A stretch of 64,000 nt of DNA, taken from NCBI GenBank assembly GCA_003138355.1, contig PLFX01000007.1, positions 1 to 64,000 on the forward strand, read 5' to 3'. The notes below the pieces were generated by a model. It searched no databases and was not told the DNA's origin. It was given only the letters and a program-made list of their open reading frames with translations. The DNA is from Solirubrobacterales bacterium. GTDB taxonomy: Bacteria; Actinomycetota; Thermoleophilia; Solirubrobacterales; Solirubrobacteraceae. Each line of letters begins with the position of its first letter. Within the stretch, counting starts at the first letter, position 1. Below, piece by piece: positions 1 to 9,989 of the stretch. A program made the position numbers and the translations under genes.

Positions 1-27
1 TCCGCCGTTACCGCTGTCGCCCATTAA

Positions 28-59
28 CGAGCGTCTCGAAACATCGCGCTAGACGCTCG
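28..59. repeat. Inverted repeat near the left edge
   Basis: Two perfect 9-base arms (28-36 and 51-59) surround a 14-base loop. They lie downstream of the minus-strand ATPase gene that ends at 163, so they could form a terminator hairpin. There is no T-run, so this is only a candidate. I see no gene in bases 1-162. Confidence 0.35.
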
Positions 60-162
60 CAATGGACGACGACCAAGCATGCGGCGTGAGCGTCTGCTTA
101 CGCCCGCTTCCCTCAGGGTTGCGGAGCGCTCATGCCGTCGCCAGCTGAAGGCAGTCAGTCCT

Positions 163-1407
163 CTACGTCCAAAGCCCGGAGAGCGGCACGGCCCAGATCC
201 GGTCGTCGATCGGCAGTGTGTTTTCTCCTGAGTGCACGACGATGCCGGCCTTGAAGCGTGGACCGAGTTTGTCGCGGAGCAGGCGCAGGCCGCGCGTGTC
301 GGATGCGGTGACGACGGTTGCGGACTTGGCTTCGATCGCGGCGAGGTCGCCGGACGCGGCTTCGACGACGAGGTCGACTTCGCGTTTGTCGGTGTCGCGG
401 TAGAAGTACAGCTCGACGGGTGTTGGGTTCCAGGTCGCTTGCTTGACAAGTTCCATGACGACGAACGTCTCGAACAGGCTGCCCGCGATCGCTCCTTGGT
501 CGGGTGCCGAGTATCGCTCCGCGTTGATGCCGATCAGGGTGGCTGCGAGTCCTGTGTCGCTGAGCAGCAGCTTGGGTGTCTTGACCTGCCGCGATCCCAG
601 GTTCGCGGACCACGGACGTAGCCGGTAGACGAGGAAGAGCTGGGTCAGGAGCTCGGCGTGCGCTTTGACGGTCTTCTCGTCGAGCGAGAGTTCCCGGCCG
701 ATGGCCGCGTAGTTGACGAGGCCGGTGGTGCGGGCGGCGAGCAGCCTGAGTAGTTGTTCGAGCTTGAATGGATCGACGCGGACGTCGACGACGTCAGGCA
801 GATCGCGCGCGAGGGTCGCCTGGACGTAGGAGCGGAGGTAGCGGGAGCGCTGACGCGGGGTCCGCTCGAGCGCGTCTGGGAATCCGCCGGCGATCACGAT
901 CTCGGCGCTCGCGGCGCGACCTTTCGACGCGCCGCTCACCTGCGGCGGGCTGCCGTCGAGTAACTCGTCGATCAACGATCCGCGTCCGCCTTCGATCTCG
1001 GCCCGCGCGAGCGGCCAGAGGTTCACGTACTCAACTCGTCCCGGAAGAGCGTCAGCGACGACCCGAGCCGTGAGCAGATCCGCCGAACCGGTCAGCAGAA
1101 ACTGGCCCGGCGTGGGATCGTTGTCGAGGATCTGCTTGACGGCGAGCATCAGACTCGGCACCCGCTGAACCTCATCGATCACCGCCGGACGCGGCAACGA
1201 CAGCGCGAACCCGTCCGGATCCGCCCGAGCCGCCTCGCGCGTCGCCTCATCGTCGAGCGTGAAGTAGTGGGGGACAACGCCGGCGGCCTGGAGCCGCCTG
1301 GCAAGCGTGCTCTTTCCGGCCTGCCGCGGACCGGTGATTGCCGCGGCGCGGCTCACGCTCAGGATGTCGCGCAGCTCCGGCTCGATGCCTCGTGGGATCA
1401 GGGCCAT
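163..1407 (-). CDS. AAA ATPase with DUF4143 domain
   Basis: The 414-residue protein has a P-loop GPRQAGKST (about residues 26-34), a Walker B-like segment AVIDEVQ (about 75-81) and a sensor-like LLTGSADLL. This is the architecture of the AAA_14/DUF4143 family. The C-terminal half has a PD-(D/E)xK-like arrangement, KREVDLVVE followed by IEAKSA, typical of DUF4143. The physiological role of the family is poorly defined; members are scattered accessory genes that often vary between strains. The ATG at 1407 gives the full N-terminus. Its promoter region holds three phased repeats (see 1435-1492). No toxin or restriction partner is visible, although the left side is cut by the window edge. Family assignment is secure, function is not. 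Confidence 0.88.
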   Translation of the reverse strand: MALIPRGIEPELRDILSVSRAAAITGPRQAGKSTLARRLQAAGVVPHYFTLDDEATREAARADPDGFALSLPRPAVIDEVQRVPSLMLAVKQILDNDPTPGQFLLTGSADLLTARVVADALPGRVEYVNLWPLARAEIEGGRGSLIDELLDGSPPQVSGASKGRAASAEIVIAGGFPDALERTPRQRSRYLRSYVQATLARDLPDVVDVRVDPFKLEQLLRLLAARTTGLVNYAAIGRELSLDEKTVKAHAELLTQLFLVYRLRPWSANLGSRQVKTPKLLLSDTGLAATLIGINAERYSAPDQGAIAGSLFETFVVMELVKQATWNPTPVELYFYRDTDKREVDLVVEAASGDLAAIEAKSATVVTASDTRGLRLLRDKLGPRFKAGIVVHSGENTLPIDDRIWAVPLSGLWT

Positions 1408-1434
1408 ACAGCCAGCTTACAGCACAATCCCGAC

Positions 1435-1492
1435 CAATCCGGAGTAAACTAGCTGATTAAACCGGAATAACCTATCCGCCTAAACCGGAGTA
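1435..1492 (-). promoter_or_regulatory. Three direct repeats with 23-bp periodicity upstream of the DUF4143 ATPase
   Basis: On the minus strand three 12-mers read TACTCCGGTTTA (1492-1481), TATTCCGGTTTA (1469-1458) and TACTCCGGATTG (1446-1435). They begin exactly 23 bp apart and are separated by 11-bp spacers. The last copy ends 28 bp before the ATPase start codon at 1407. Regular spacing of about two helical turns suggests an array of binding sites for a regulator, possibly autoregulatory. That function is inference. Confidence 0.7.
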
Positions 1493-1530
1493 GAATCCTA
1501 CAAAGATAGCGATTTTGCAGGCCTTTCCCA

Positions 1531-1602
1531 TGGGCACGGCTGGTTTCGAACCAGCGACCTCTCGCGTGTGAAGCGAGCGCTCTCCCACTGAGCTACGCGC
1601 CC
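1531..1602 (-). tRNA. tRNA-Val (anticodon CAC)
   Basis: The minus strand folds into a full cloverleaf. A 7-bp acceptor stem (GGGCGCG with CGTGCCC, one G-U) is followed by a D arm, an anticodon stem CTCGC/GCGAG around the loop TTCACAC, and a T arm with GGTTCGAAACC. The loop gives anticodon CAC, valine. The discriminator base is A, and CCA is not encoded after it. Confidence 0.96.
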
Positions 1603-1699
1603 GACGGAGTGCCGATTCTAGGCGCTCGCGGCGCCTTGGGTGCGAGCTGGCCGGCGTCCCGCCGGCCTGCTCCTGCTCACCGATAACCACTGAACCCTC

Positions 1700-1705
1700 T
1701 ACCAT
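1700..1705 (+). promoter_or_regulatory. -10 element for SRP RNA
   Basis: TACCAT lies 7-8 bases before the expected 5' end of the SRP RNA, which fits a TANNNT-type -10 box. No convincing -35 box is visible. Confidence 0.45.
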
Positions 1706-1712
1706 CCCTCCT

Positions 1713-3386
<1,674 letters not shown>

Positions 3387-3404
3387 GCTCGACGCCCCCG
3401 CCGC

Positions 3405-3797
3405 CTAGACGCTGATCGTCTCGCGGAAGCTGAACCCCGCTTCCATCGCGCGCCGCACGGGGCAGGCCTCCGCGACTCGCCGCAGGCGCTTGATCTGGGC
3501 CTCGTCGAGGCCCTCTGGCACGTGGATCGTCAGCTCGACCGGCCGCGGGGTCACCTCCGGGTCGTAGGTCGCCTCGACGCTCACGCCCTCGCTCGGCCAG
3601 TCGTGGCGGCGCGCGTAGAGCACGATCATCGTCGACACGCAGGCGGCGAGGATCGCCGGCACCAGTTCGTGTGGTGCCGGCCCGGCGTTCGTGCCGCCAA
3701 CTGACTCGGGCTCGTCGGTGACGAGCGTGTGACGGCCGTTGACGTCCACCTCGTTTCGCAGCGTCCCGTCGATCGAGCGTGCCGTGGCGGTGAACAT
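3405..3797 (-). CDS. OsmC/Ohr-family protein
   Basis: A 130-residue cytoplasmic protein of the OsmC fold, a family of thiol-dependent peroxidases that reduce organic hydroperoxides. Both expected cysteines are present, one in the helix segment ILAACVSTM and one in RVAEACPVRRAM. The N-terminal strand and the central PHELVPAILAAC segment match the YhfA/OsmC subgroup more than Ohr. The ATG at 3797 has a near-perfect Shine-Dalgarno sequence (AGGAGGT) 5 bases upstream. It converges with enolase copy 1, leaving 18 bp between the genes. The substrate cannot be told from sequence. Confidence 0.88.
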   Translation of the reverse strand: MFTATARSIDGTLRNEVDVNGRHTLVTDEPESVGGTNAGPAPHELVPAILAACVSTMIVLYARRHDWPSEGVSVEATYDPEVTPRPVELTIHVPEGLDEAQIKRLRRVAEACPVRRAMEAGFSFRETISV

Positions 3798-3850
3798 TGT
3801 TACCTCCTATGCGTGTCCGAAGCTGACGCTGGGCGATCCTCAGGCAGTGA

Positions 3851-4471
3851 CTAGGGGTTGCGTGCGGCCCCGGCCGTGAACCAACCCCACGGTCGCGGAC
3901 CCTCTGCGTAGCGCTGCTCGAGCCGCTCGATCTCGAAGCCTGCGCCGCGGACGAGCTCGGGAATGTCCCGGGTCAGATGGCATCCACCTGCGAGTCGCTT
4001 CTGCAGCGGCTCGAGTCGCCGCTGCCAGGCCACAACGCCGGCAGCGGGCGCAAGGCCGTGCTCGAGGAAGTGAAAGGTCCCGCCCGGTCTGATCACGCGT
4101 CGCAGCTCGGCCAGGGCGCGCTCGACATCGGGGATCGTGCAGAGCGTGAACGTCGACAAGGCTCCGTCCACGCTCGCGTCCTCGAGCTCGAGCTTCTCGC
4201 CGTTGAGGCCGACGTGCTCGACCGGCACGCCGGCCCGCGCCTCGCGCCGTGCGGCAAGGCGCCGTGCGGTCGCCGCCGGCTCGACCGCGAGCACCGCCTC
4301 GACGCCCGCGGGGTAGTGCTCGAGGTTGAGGCCCGAGCCGAACCCGATCTCGAGGATGCGACCGGCGAGGCCGTCTGTGACCTCGCGCCGCCAGCTCGCG
4401 AGCTCGGGAGTGCGGCAGGCGTGGTCCAGGAGGTGTGGCAGGACGCGCTCGCGGTAGAAGCCCACCGCCAA
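3851..4471 (-). CDS. SAM-dependent methyltransferase (UbiE/class I-like)
   Basis: 206 residues of a class I Rossmann methyltransferase. Motif I is ILEIGFGSGLNLEHY, followed by the acidic end of beta2 (AVEPA), a post-I segment with ASVDGALSTFTLCTIPD (motif IV region) and ELRRVIRPGGTFHFLEHG (post-IV). The C-terminal part fits the methyltransferase-type-11 family often found in actinobacteria. The acceptor substrate is unknown. It lies 9 bp after the GT-C-like gene on the same strand and is probably co-transcribed with it. Confidence 0.85.
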   Translation of the reverse strand: MAVGFYRERVLPHLLDHACRTPELASWRREVTDGLAGRILEIGFGSGLNLEHYPAGVEAVLAVEPAATARRLAARREARAGVPVEHVGLNGEKLELEDASVDGALSTFTLCTIPDVERALAELRRVIRPGGTFHFLEHGLAPAAGVVAWQRRLEPLQKRLAGGCHLTRDIPELVRGAGFEIERLEQRYAEGPRPWGWFTAGAARNP

Positions 4472-4480
4472 ACCGTAGCG

Positions 4481-5908
4481 CTACGCGTTGCAGCGCCGGT
4501 AGACCCGCCACGACCTGTCCTCGGCGGTGAGCCTGAACCCCGGCGGGACCGCGTAGTTCTGTGTCGGGTCGTTCCGGTCGAGCAGGTAGATCGCCCGCAC
4601 GCCGTCGTTCGCTGGGGCGACGAACGTCCCGCGCGTGATCTCCGCGGGCACGACGTTCGACGGGCTCGTGTGCAGCTCGAGCGCGAGCAGCGGGATCGGC
4701 GTGTGGTAGGGAACGCCAACCTTCCCGCAGCGCAGCGCGATCGCGTGGGAGCGCGTCAGCGCGATCAGGTCGTCCTCGACGCGCAGCTGCGCGCTGAGGC
4801 TCTGCTGCGCCGGCTTGCTCGAATCGAACGTCGCGTGCAAACGCTTCACGTTCCAGGGAATGAACCCGACGATTGCCGCCGCACACAGCAACGCGCCCGC
4901 CTGCCAAAGTCGGCGCCGCGGGTGAGAAGGGGCAAGCGAGCGCCAGCCGGCCAGGCCGGCGCCGGCGAAGATCGCGCCGAGCGCGACGATGACGAACGTG
5001 TAGCGATCGTCGATCGGGAGCCCCGAGCTCGCGATCACAGCGAAGGCCACGAGCGCGACGATTCCGGCAGCCACGCCGAGCAGTACGCGCGCGCGGACGA
5101 GCCACAGCGAGAGAACGAGCCCGATCCCGCCGGCGATCAGACCGTCGGGGCCGAGGACTTCGCCGAGCCGCCGCGCGCCCGTGTATGGGAAGTTGAGGAT
5201 CCCGGTCGGACGTTTGAGCGTGCTCGCCGTTTGCTGCGTATGGCGCAGAGACCACAGCGCGTTCCCGGTGATCAGCCCGTCCGAGGTAAGCCAGACGACC
5301 GCCGGTGTCACGCCGAGCAGCGCCAGCCACGCGAGCTCGCGCCGGCCGGTCCCGCGCGCCGCGAGATAGACCCAGTAGACGGCGGCGAACAGCCACGCCT
5401 CCGGGCGCAGCAGCCCGGCGACGTCGAGTAATGCGATCACCGGCCATCCCGACCGCGGTCGCCGCGACTCGACGAGCAAAGCCCCAAGCACGAGCGCGGC
5501 ATAGGGGATGTCCACGTAGGCGCGGACGCCGTAGCTGAGGACCTCGTAGCGGGAGATCAGGATCAACGCCGCAAACAGCCCCACAGGCCACGAGAACCAC
5601 TCTCGCCCGAGCTCGAACGCGAGGAAGGGGAGTGCGGCGAGCGCCACGTAGGCGAGCGCGAGCACGATCGCGATCGTCGCCTTCGCGCCCAACGGGGAGG
5701 CGATCAGTCCGAGCAACTCGGCAAGCGGGTGCGGCGTCGGTGCGAGCGCAAGGTTGTAGGTCGGCGTCTCACCGCGCCCGAGCTGCTGGCCCCAGACGAG
5801 CGAGTACAGCGTGTCGTAGTTCGGGAAGCCGAACGGAAGCGCCAGCCGCAGCACGATTGCGCCGAGGAGCACTGATCCGGTTCCAGCTAGGGCGCGCGTG
5901 CGCGGCAT
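4481..5908 (-). CDS. Polytopic membrane protein, GT-C/dolichyl-phosphate mannosyltransferase-like
   Basis: A 475-residue protein with about ten hydrophobic segments, beginning RALAGTGSVLLGAIVLRLAL. A short loop after the first segment holds an acidic residue (FPNYDTLYSLVWGQQL), as in GT-C glycosyltransferases, and a soluble C-terminal domain begins at about residue 350. The layout matches the PMT_2 / glycosyltransferase-39-like families, which use lipid-phosphate sugar donors at the outer membrane face. No classical DxD is obvious, so the enzymatic assignment is tentative. It is first in a two-gene unit with the methyltransferase, and divergent from dnaX across 128 bp. Confidence 0.6.
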   Translation of the reverse strand: MPRTRALAGTGSVLLGAIVLRLALPFGFPNYDTLYSLVWGQQLGRGETPTYNLALAPTPHPLAELLGLIASPLGAKATIAIVLALAYVALAALPFLAFELGREWFSWPVGLFAALILISRYEVLSYGVRAYVDIPYAALVLGALLVESRRPRSGWPVIALLDVAGLLRPEAWLFAAVYWVYLAARGTGRRELAWLALLGVTPAVVWLTSDGLITGNALWSLRHTQQTASTLKRPTGILNFPYTGARRLGEVLGPDGLIAGGIGLVLSLWLVRARVLLGVAAGIVALVAFAVIASSGLPIDDRYTFVIVALGAIFAGAGLAGWRSLAPSHPRRRLWQAGALLCAAAIVGFIPWNVKRLHATFDSSKPAQQSLSAQLRVEDDLIALTRSHAIALRCGKVGVPYHTPIPLLALELHTSPSNVVPAEITRGTFVAPANDGVRAIYLLDRNDPTQNYAVPPGFRLTAEDRSWRVYRRCNA

Positions 5909-6021
5909 CGCGCGAAGTCATACCGGGTCCGGCGATGCGCCCGGCATCCGGCTCGATCCGCGCGGATGAGTGCCGCCGTGGCGATCGTCGGCGGGCTGCC
6001 GGAGCGTTCGCGCCCGCGGGG

Positions 6022-6027
6022 TAGACT
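6022..6027 (+). promoter_or_regulatory. -10 element of dnaX, leaderless type
   Basis: TAGACT ends 9 bases before the dnaX GTG start and no Shine-Dalgarno sequence lies between. Transcription would start at or just before the start codon. Confidence 0.5.
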
Positions 6028-6036
6028 GGATTACTC

Positions 6037-7689
6037 GTGTCGACTGGCCCTTCGCTTTACCGCCGCCACCGTCCGCGTACGTTTGCCGAGGTGGTGGGCC
6101 AGGGCCACGTCGTCCGCACGCTTGCCAACGCCGTCGAGCGCGACCGGATCCACCACGCCTACCTCTTCGTGGGCTCGCGCGGCACCGGAAAGACTTCTAT
6201 GGCAAAGATCCTCGCCGCCTGCCTGAACTGCGTGGACGGTCCGACGATCACTCCCTGCGGGGTTTGCGAGTCGTGCCGTTCGATCGCGACCGCCACCTCG
6301 CTCGACGTCGTCGAGATGGACGCTGCGTCCTCGAACTCGGTCGACGACATCCGCGCGCTGCGCGAGTCCGTCGCGTTCGCCCCGCTGTCGGGCCACCGCA
6401 AGATCTACATCCTCGACGAGGCCCACATGCTTTCGACCGCGGCGTGGAACGCATTCCTCAAGACGCTCGAAGAGCCGCCCCCGAACACGGTCTTCGTGCT
6501 CGCGACGACGGACGCCCAGAGGGTGCCCGCTACGGTCATCGACCGCTGCCACCGTTTTGACTTCGGGCGCCCGAGCACCGAGCAGATCGCGACCGTCCTG
6601 CGTCGCGCTGCGACCGCGGAGTCGATCTCGGTCCCTGAGGACGCGCTCCGTCTGCTGGCCCGCCACGCCGCCGGGAGCTTTCGCGATGCGCTCGGCGCCC
6701 TCGAGCAGCTCGAGACCTACAGCGGCGGCGAGATCACCCTCGACGACGTCCTTGCGGTCCTCGGAATCTCGGACTCCGAGCTGCTCTTCCAGGTAGTCGG
6801 CGCGATCGCGGCCGGCGACCCGCGGGCGACGCTCCAAGCGGTGGCCGGCGCGATCGACTCCGGCACCGACCCGGCGGCCTTCACGCGCGAGCTCGAAGCG
6901 CACGCGCGCGCCCTGCTCATCGTCCAGACCCTGGACGCCACCCCACCCGAGCTGAGCCTCACGCCGGAGTACGACGAACGCCTGCGCGCGCAGGCAGCGC
7001 AAACGCCCGCGGTAGCCGTGATCCGCCTGCTCGACCTCCTCGCCCAGGCGCTGATCGCAAACCGCGCCGGCGCCGATCCGCGAACCCAGCTCGAGCTTGC
7101 CACGATTCGCGCCGCCCGCCCCGACTTCGATCCATCGACGGCAGCCCTCGCGGCCCGTGTCGAGCGCCTCGAAGGGACGGGCCCGCGCACCGCGCAACCA
7201 CCCGCCACCCAGCAAGCGACTCCGCCCGCGGCTCCTTCCCCGGCGGCGCCCGATGACGCACAGGACCTGCCGGCCAAAGAATCCCCGCCCGCCGAGTCAG
7301 CTGGCGATGCCCTTCCCCTCACGCTGCAGAGGCTGCTTGACGCATGGCCGGCGGTGGTCGAGACGATCCGCTCCTCCAATGCGCTGCTCGGCGCCGTGAT
7401 CGAGGATGCGGAGCCCGTGGCACTCGACGGCAGGCGCCTCGTTCTCGCCTTTGCCGAGGACGCCGCGTTTCAGCGTCAGAAAGCGGAGGACCGCGCAAGC
7501 CGCACGGCGCTCGCGCAAGCCGTGACCCAGGTCACGGGTTGCGATGTGTCGCTCGACTACGAGTCACGCGCCCGCGCGGCCAAGCCGAGCGCACCGCCGT
7601 TGAGCGCCGACGAGCTCGCCAAGCGGCTGATGGAGGAGTTCGATGGCGAGGAGCTAACCGCCGTCCAGGCGGAGGAGGAGGCCGGCTGA
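6037..7689 (+). CDS. dnaX: DNA polymerase III subunit gamma/tau
   Basis: A 550-residue clamp-loader ATPase. It has Walker A GSRGTGKT (about 46-53), a zinc module with Cys62, 65, 74, 77 and 80 (CLNC...CGVCESC), Walker B YILDEAHML, sensor 1 FVLATTD and the lid/collar domains. A Pro/Ala-rich linker (about 385-430) leads to a short C-terminal tau-like domain. The protein loads the sliding clamp and couples polymerase to helicase. GTG at 6037 gives the conserved N-terminus (SLYRRHRPRTFAEVVGQ). The stop overlaps ybaB (TGATG). The dnaX-ybaB-recR order is a classic replication/repair cluster. Confidence 0.97.
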   Translation: MSTGPSLYRRHRPRTFAEVVGQGHVVRTLANAVERDRIHHAYLFVGSRGTGKTSMAKILAACLNCVDGPTITPCGVCESCRSIATATSLDVVEMDAASSNSVDDIRALRESVAFAPLSGHRKIYILDEAHMLSTAAWNAFLKTLEEPPPNTVFVLATTDAQRVPATVIDRCHRFDFGRPSTEQIATVLRRAATAESISVPEDALRLLARHAAGSFRDALGALEQLETYSGGEITLDDVLAVLGISDSELLFQVVGAIAAGDPRATLQAVAGAIDSGTDPAAFTRELEAHARALLIVQTLDATPPELSLTPEYDERLRAQAAQTPAVAVIRLLDLLAQALIANRAGADPRTQLELATIRAARPDFDPSTAALAARVERLEGTGPRTAQPPATQQATPPAAPSPAAPDDAQDLPAKESPPAESAGDALPLTLQRLLDAWPAVVETIRSSNALLGAVIEDAEPVALDGRRLVLAFAEDAAFQRQKAEDRASRTALAQAVTQVTGCDVSLDYESRARAAKPSAPPLSADELAKRLMEEFDGEELTAVQAEEEAG

Positions 7690-8027
7690 TGCCGCAACCC
7701 AACATGCAGCAGATGCTCAAGCAGGTGCAGCGGATGCAGGCCGACATGGCTCGCGCGCAGGAGGAGATCGCTGCGGCGGAGGTCCAGGCGTCCTCCGGCG
7801 GTGGCATGGTGACGGCCACCGTGAGCGGCGCGCTCCAGCTCAAGTCGATCCGAATCGAACCAGCGGCGATCGATCCCGATGACCCGGACCTGCTCTCGGA
7901 TCTCGTCCTAGCGGCCGTCAACGAGGCTCTGCGCAGTGCCCAGCAACTCGCCGCTGACCGCATGCAGCGCGTCACCGGCGGCCTCGACATGGGCGCTCTC
8001 GGTGGGCTCGGCCTGCCGGGCTTCTGA
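7689..8027 (+). CDS. ybaB: Nucleoid-associated protein YbaB/EbfC
   Basis: 112 residues, the usual family length. The N-terminal helix rich in Met and Gln (MQQMLKQVQRMQADM) leads into GGGMVTATVSGALQLKSI, the conserved YbaB core, and ends in a Gly/Leu-rich tail. These proteins form dimers that bind DNA with little sequence preference. The ATG overlaps the dnaX stop, so translation is probably coupled. recR starts 3 bp downstream. Confidence 0.95.
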   Translation: MPQPNMQQMLKQVQRMQADMARAQEEIAAAEVQASSGGGMVTATVSGALQLKSIRIEPAAIDPDDPDLLSDLVLAAVNEALRSAQQLAADRMQRVTGGLDMGALGGLGLPGF

Positions 8028-8030
8028 GGC

Positions 8031-8642
8031 TTGTCCGTCTACGCCGCACCGATCCAACGTCTGGTCAGCGAGCTTTCGAAGCTGCCCGGTGTTGGCAACC
8101 GGACCGCACAGCGCCTCGCCTTTCACATCCTGCGCACCTCGACCGAGGATGCCGACGCATTGGCGCAGGCGATCCACGACGTGAAGCAGCGCATCGGTCT
8201 ATGCGAGATCTGCTGCAACCTTGCCGAGGGTCCGCGCTGCCGCATCTGTGAGGACGACCGTCGTGACGCAAGCGTCATCTGCGTCGTCGAGGAGCCGGCC
8301 GACGTGATCGCGCTGGAGCGAACGCACGAGTACCGCGGGCGCTACCACGTTCTTGGCGGCGCCCTTTCGCCGATCGACGGCATCGATGCGGAGGATCTCC
8401 ACATTGCGGAGCTGCTGCGCCGCGTCGCCGTGCCCGAGTCCGCGGTGCGCGAGATCGTCCTCGCCACCAACCCCACAACAACGGGCGAGGCTACGGCGCT
8501 CCACATCGCCGAGGCGCTACACGAGCGCGCGCCCCAGGTGAGCGTCACGCGTCTCGCAAGCGGTCTCCCGGTCGGTGCCGATCTGGAGTACGCCGACGAA
8601 GTGACGTTGGGACGCGCCTTCGCCGGCCGGCGCGCCGTCTAG
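8031..8642 (+). CDS. recR: Recombination mediator protein RecR
   Basis: 203 residues with the RecR domain order: an N-terminal helix-hairpin-helix (LSKLPGVGNRTAQRLAFH), a zinc finger with Cys58, 61, 70 and 73, a Toprim domain (VICVVEEPADVIALE ... GRYHVLGGALSPIDG) and a C-terminal segment with LASGLPVGADLEYAD. RecR works with RecF/RecO to load RecA at single-strand gaps. The start is TTG at 8031, directly after ybaB; no other in-frame start keeps the conserved N-terminus. Confidence 0.97.
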   Translation: MSVYAAPIQRLVSELSKLPGVGNRTAQRLAFHILRTSTEDADALAQAIHDVKQRIGLCEICCNLAEGPRCRICEDDRRDASVICVVEEPADVIALERTHEYRGRYHVLGGALSPIDGIDAEDLHIAELLRRVAVPESAVREIVLATNPTTTGEATALHIAEALHERAPQVSVTRLASGLPVGADLEYADEVTLGRAFAGRRAV

Positions 8643-8723
8643 CGCCTTCGTCGCTGGCGATCGCGAGCGATTCGCGCTGCGACGCGCGTCCGTGGCCTGG
8701 CGTCGTATCCTCGCCGTCTAGAC

Positions 8724-9989
8724 ATGCAGGACACGATCGTCATGAAGTTCGGCGGTACCTCGGTCGCGGATGCGGAGCGCATCAAGCGGGCGGCGCGACG
8801 GATCGTCGCCAAGCGAGAACGCGGCTTTCGCGTAGTCGCGGTGCTTTCGGCACGCGGCAAGGCGACGGACGAGTTGATCGCGATGGCCGAAGAGGTCTCG
8901 CCGGCGCCCGACCCGCGTGAGATGGACATGCTGCTCTCGACGGGCGAGCGCATCTCCTGTGCGCTCTGCGCGATGGCGATCAACGACCTCGGTCACCAGG
9001 CCGTCTCGCTCACCGGCTCGCAGGCAGGCATCGTCACAGACACGGCGCACACGAAGGCGCGCATCCTCGACGTCCGCGCGGACCGCATCCACGCCGCGCT
9101 CGACGAGGACAAGATCGTGCTCGTTGCCGGCTTCCAGGGCGTTTCGACGGCGAAGGACGTGACGACGCTCGGGCGCGGGGGATCGGATACCACCGCGGTC
9201 GCGCTTGCCGCGGCGCTCGGCGCGGCGGAGTGCGAGATCTACACGGACGTTGCCGGGGTCTTCAGCGCGGACCCGCGCATCGTGGCGGATGCTCGCAAGC
9301 TCCCGGTCGTCTCCTTCGAGGAGATGCTCGAGATGTCGGCGTCCGGGGCCGGTGTCCTCCAGCTACGCTCCGTCGAGTACGCGCGCAACCACGGGGTCCG
9401 GATCCATTGCCGATCGAGTATGGAAGACGGACCCGGCACCGTGATAGTCGCGGAGCAGGACACCATGGAACGCCCACTCGTCACCGCCATAACCCACTCC
9501 ACCGGCGAATCGAAGATCACCCTGCTCGGGGTGCCCGACCGGCCGGGCATCGCCGCGCGCATCTTTGGTGCGCTCGCCGACGCGAATGTGAACGTCGACA
9601 TGATCATCCAGAACGAGGCGGCCTCCGAAGGCGCGGGCGCCGACATGTCTTTCACCGTAACGCGTGACGATCTGCGGGTCGCACGTCTGACGCTCGAGCC
9701 CGTCGTGGATGAGCTCGGCATCGGCGGCATCAAGGAAGACGAGAAGATGGGCAAGGTCTCCGTCGTCGGCGCCGGCATGCGTAGCCACCCGGGGGTCGCG
9801 GCGAAGGTGTTCGACGTGCTCGGCGACGCTGGGATCAACATCGAGATGATCTCCACCTCGCCAATCAAGATCTCCTGCGTGATCCGCGCCGAGCGCGTCG
9901 ACGACGCGGTCCGCGGCCTGCACGACGCGTTCGCGCTGTCCGGCAAGGACACGGTTCTCGCAGAGGACCCGTTCGCAGGTCCGCGATGA
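8724..9989 (+). CDS. lysC: Aspartate kinase
   Basis: 421 residues. Aspartate kinase phosphorylates aspartate in the first step to lysine, threonine and methionine. The N-terminal amino-acid-kinase domain begins with VMKFGGTSVADAERI and contains GRGGSDTTAVALAAAL and EIYTDVAGVFSADPR. Two C-terminal ACT domains follow (ITLLGVPDRPGIAARIF and VSVVGAGMRSHPGVAAKVF), so feedback inhibition by lysine or threonine is expected. A -10-like TATCCT lies 12 bases before the ATG. The stop overlaps asd, making a lysC-asd operon as in other actinobacteria. Confidence 0.96.
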   Translation: MQDTIVMKFGGTSVADAERIKRAARRIVAKRERGFRVVAVLSARGKATDELIAMAEEVSPAPDPREMDMLLSTGERISCALCAMAINDLGHQAVSLTGSQAGIVTDTAHTKARILDVRADRIHAALDEDKIVLVAGFQGVSTAKDVTTLGRGGSDTTAVALAAALGAAECEIYTDVAGVFSADPRIVADARKLPVVSFEEMLEMSASGAGVLQLRSVEYARNHGVRIHCRSSMEDGPGTVIVAEQDTMERPLVTAITHSTGESKITLLGVPDRPGIAARIFGALADANVNVDMIIQNEAASEGAGADMSFTVTRDDLRVARLTLEPVVDELGIGGIKEDEKMGKVSVVGAGMRSHPGVAAKVFDVLGDAGINIEMISTSPIKISCVIRAERVDDAVRGLHDAFALSGKDTVLAEDPFAGPR

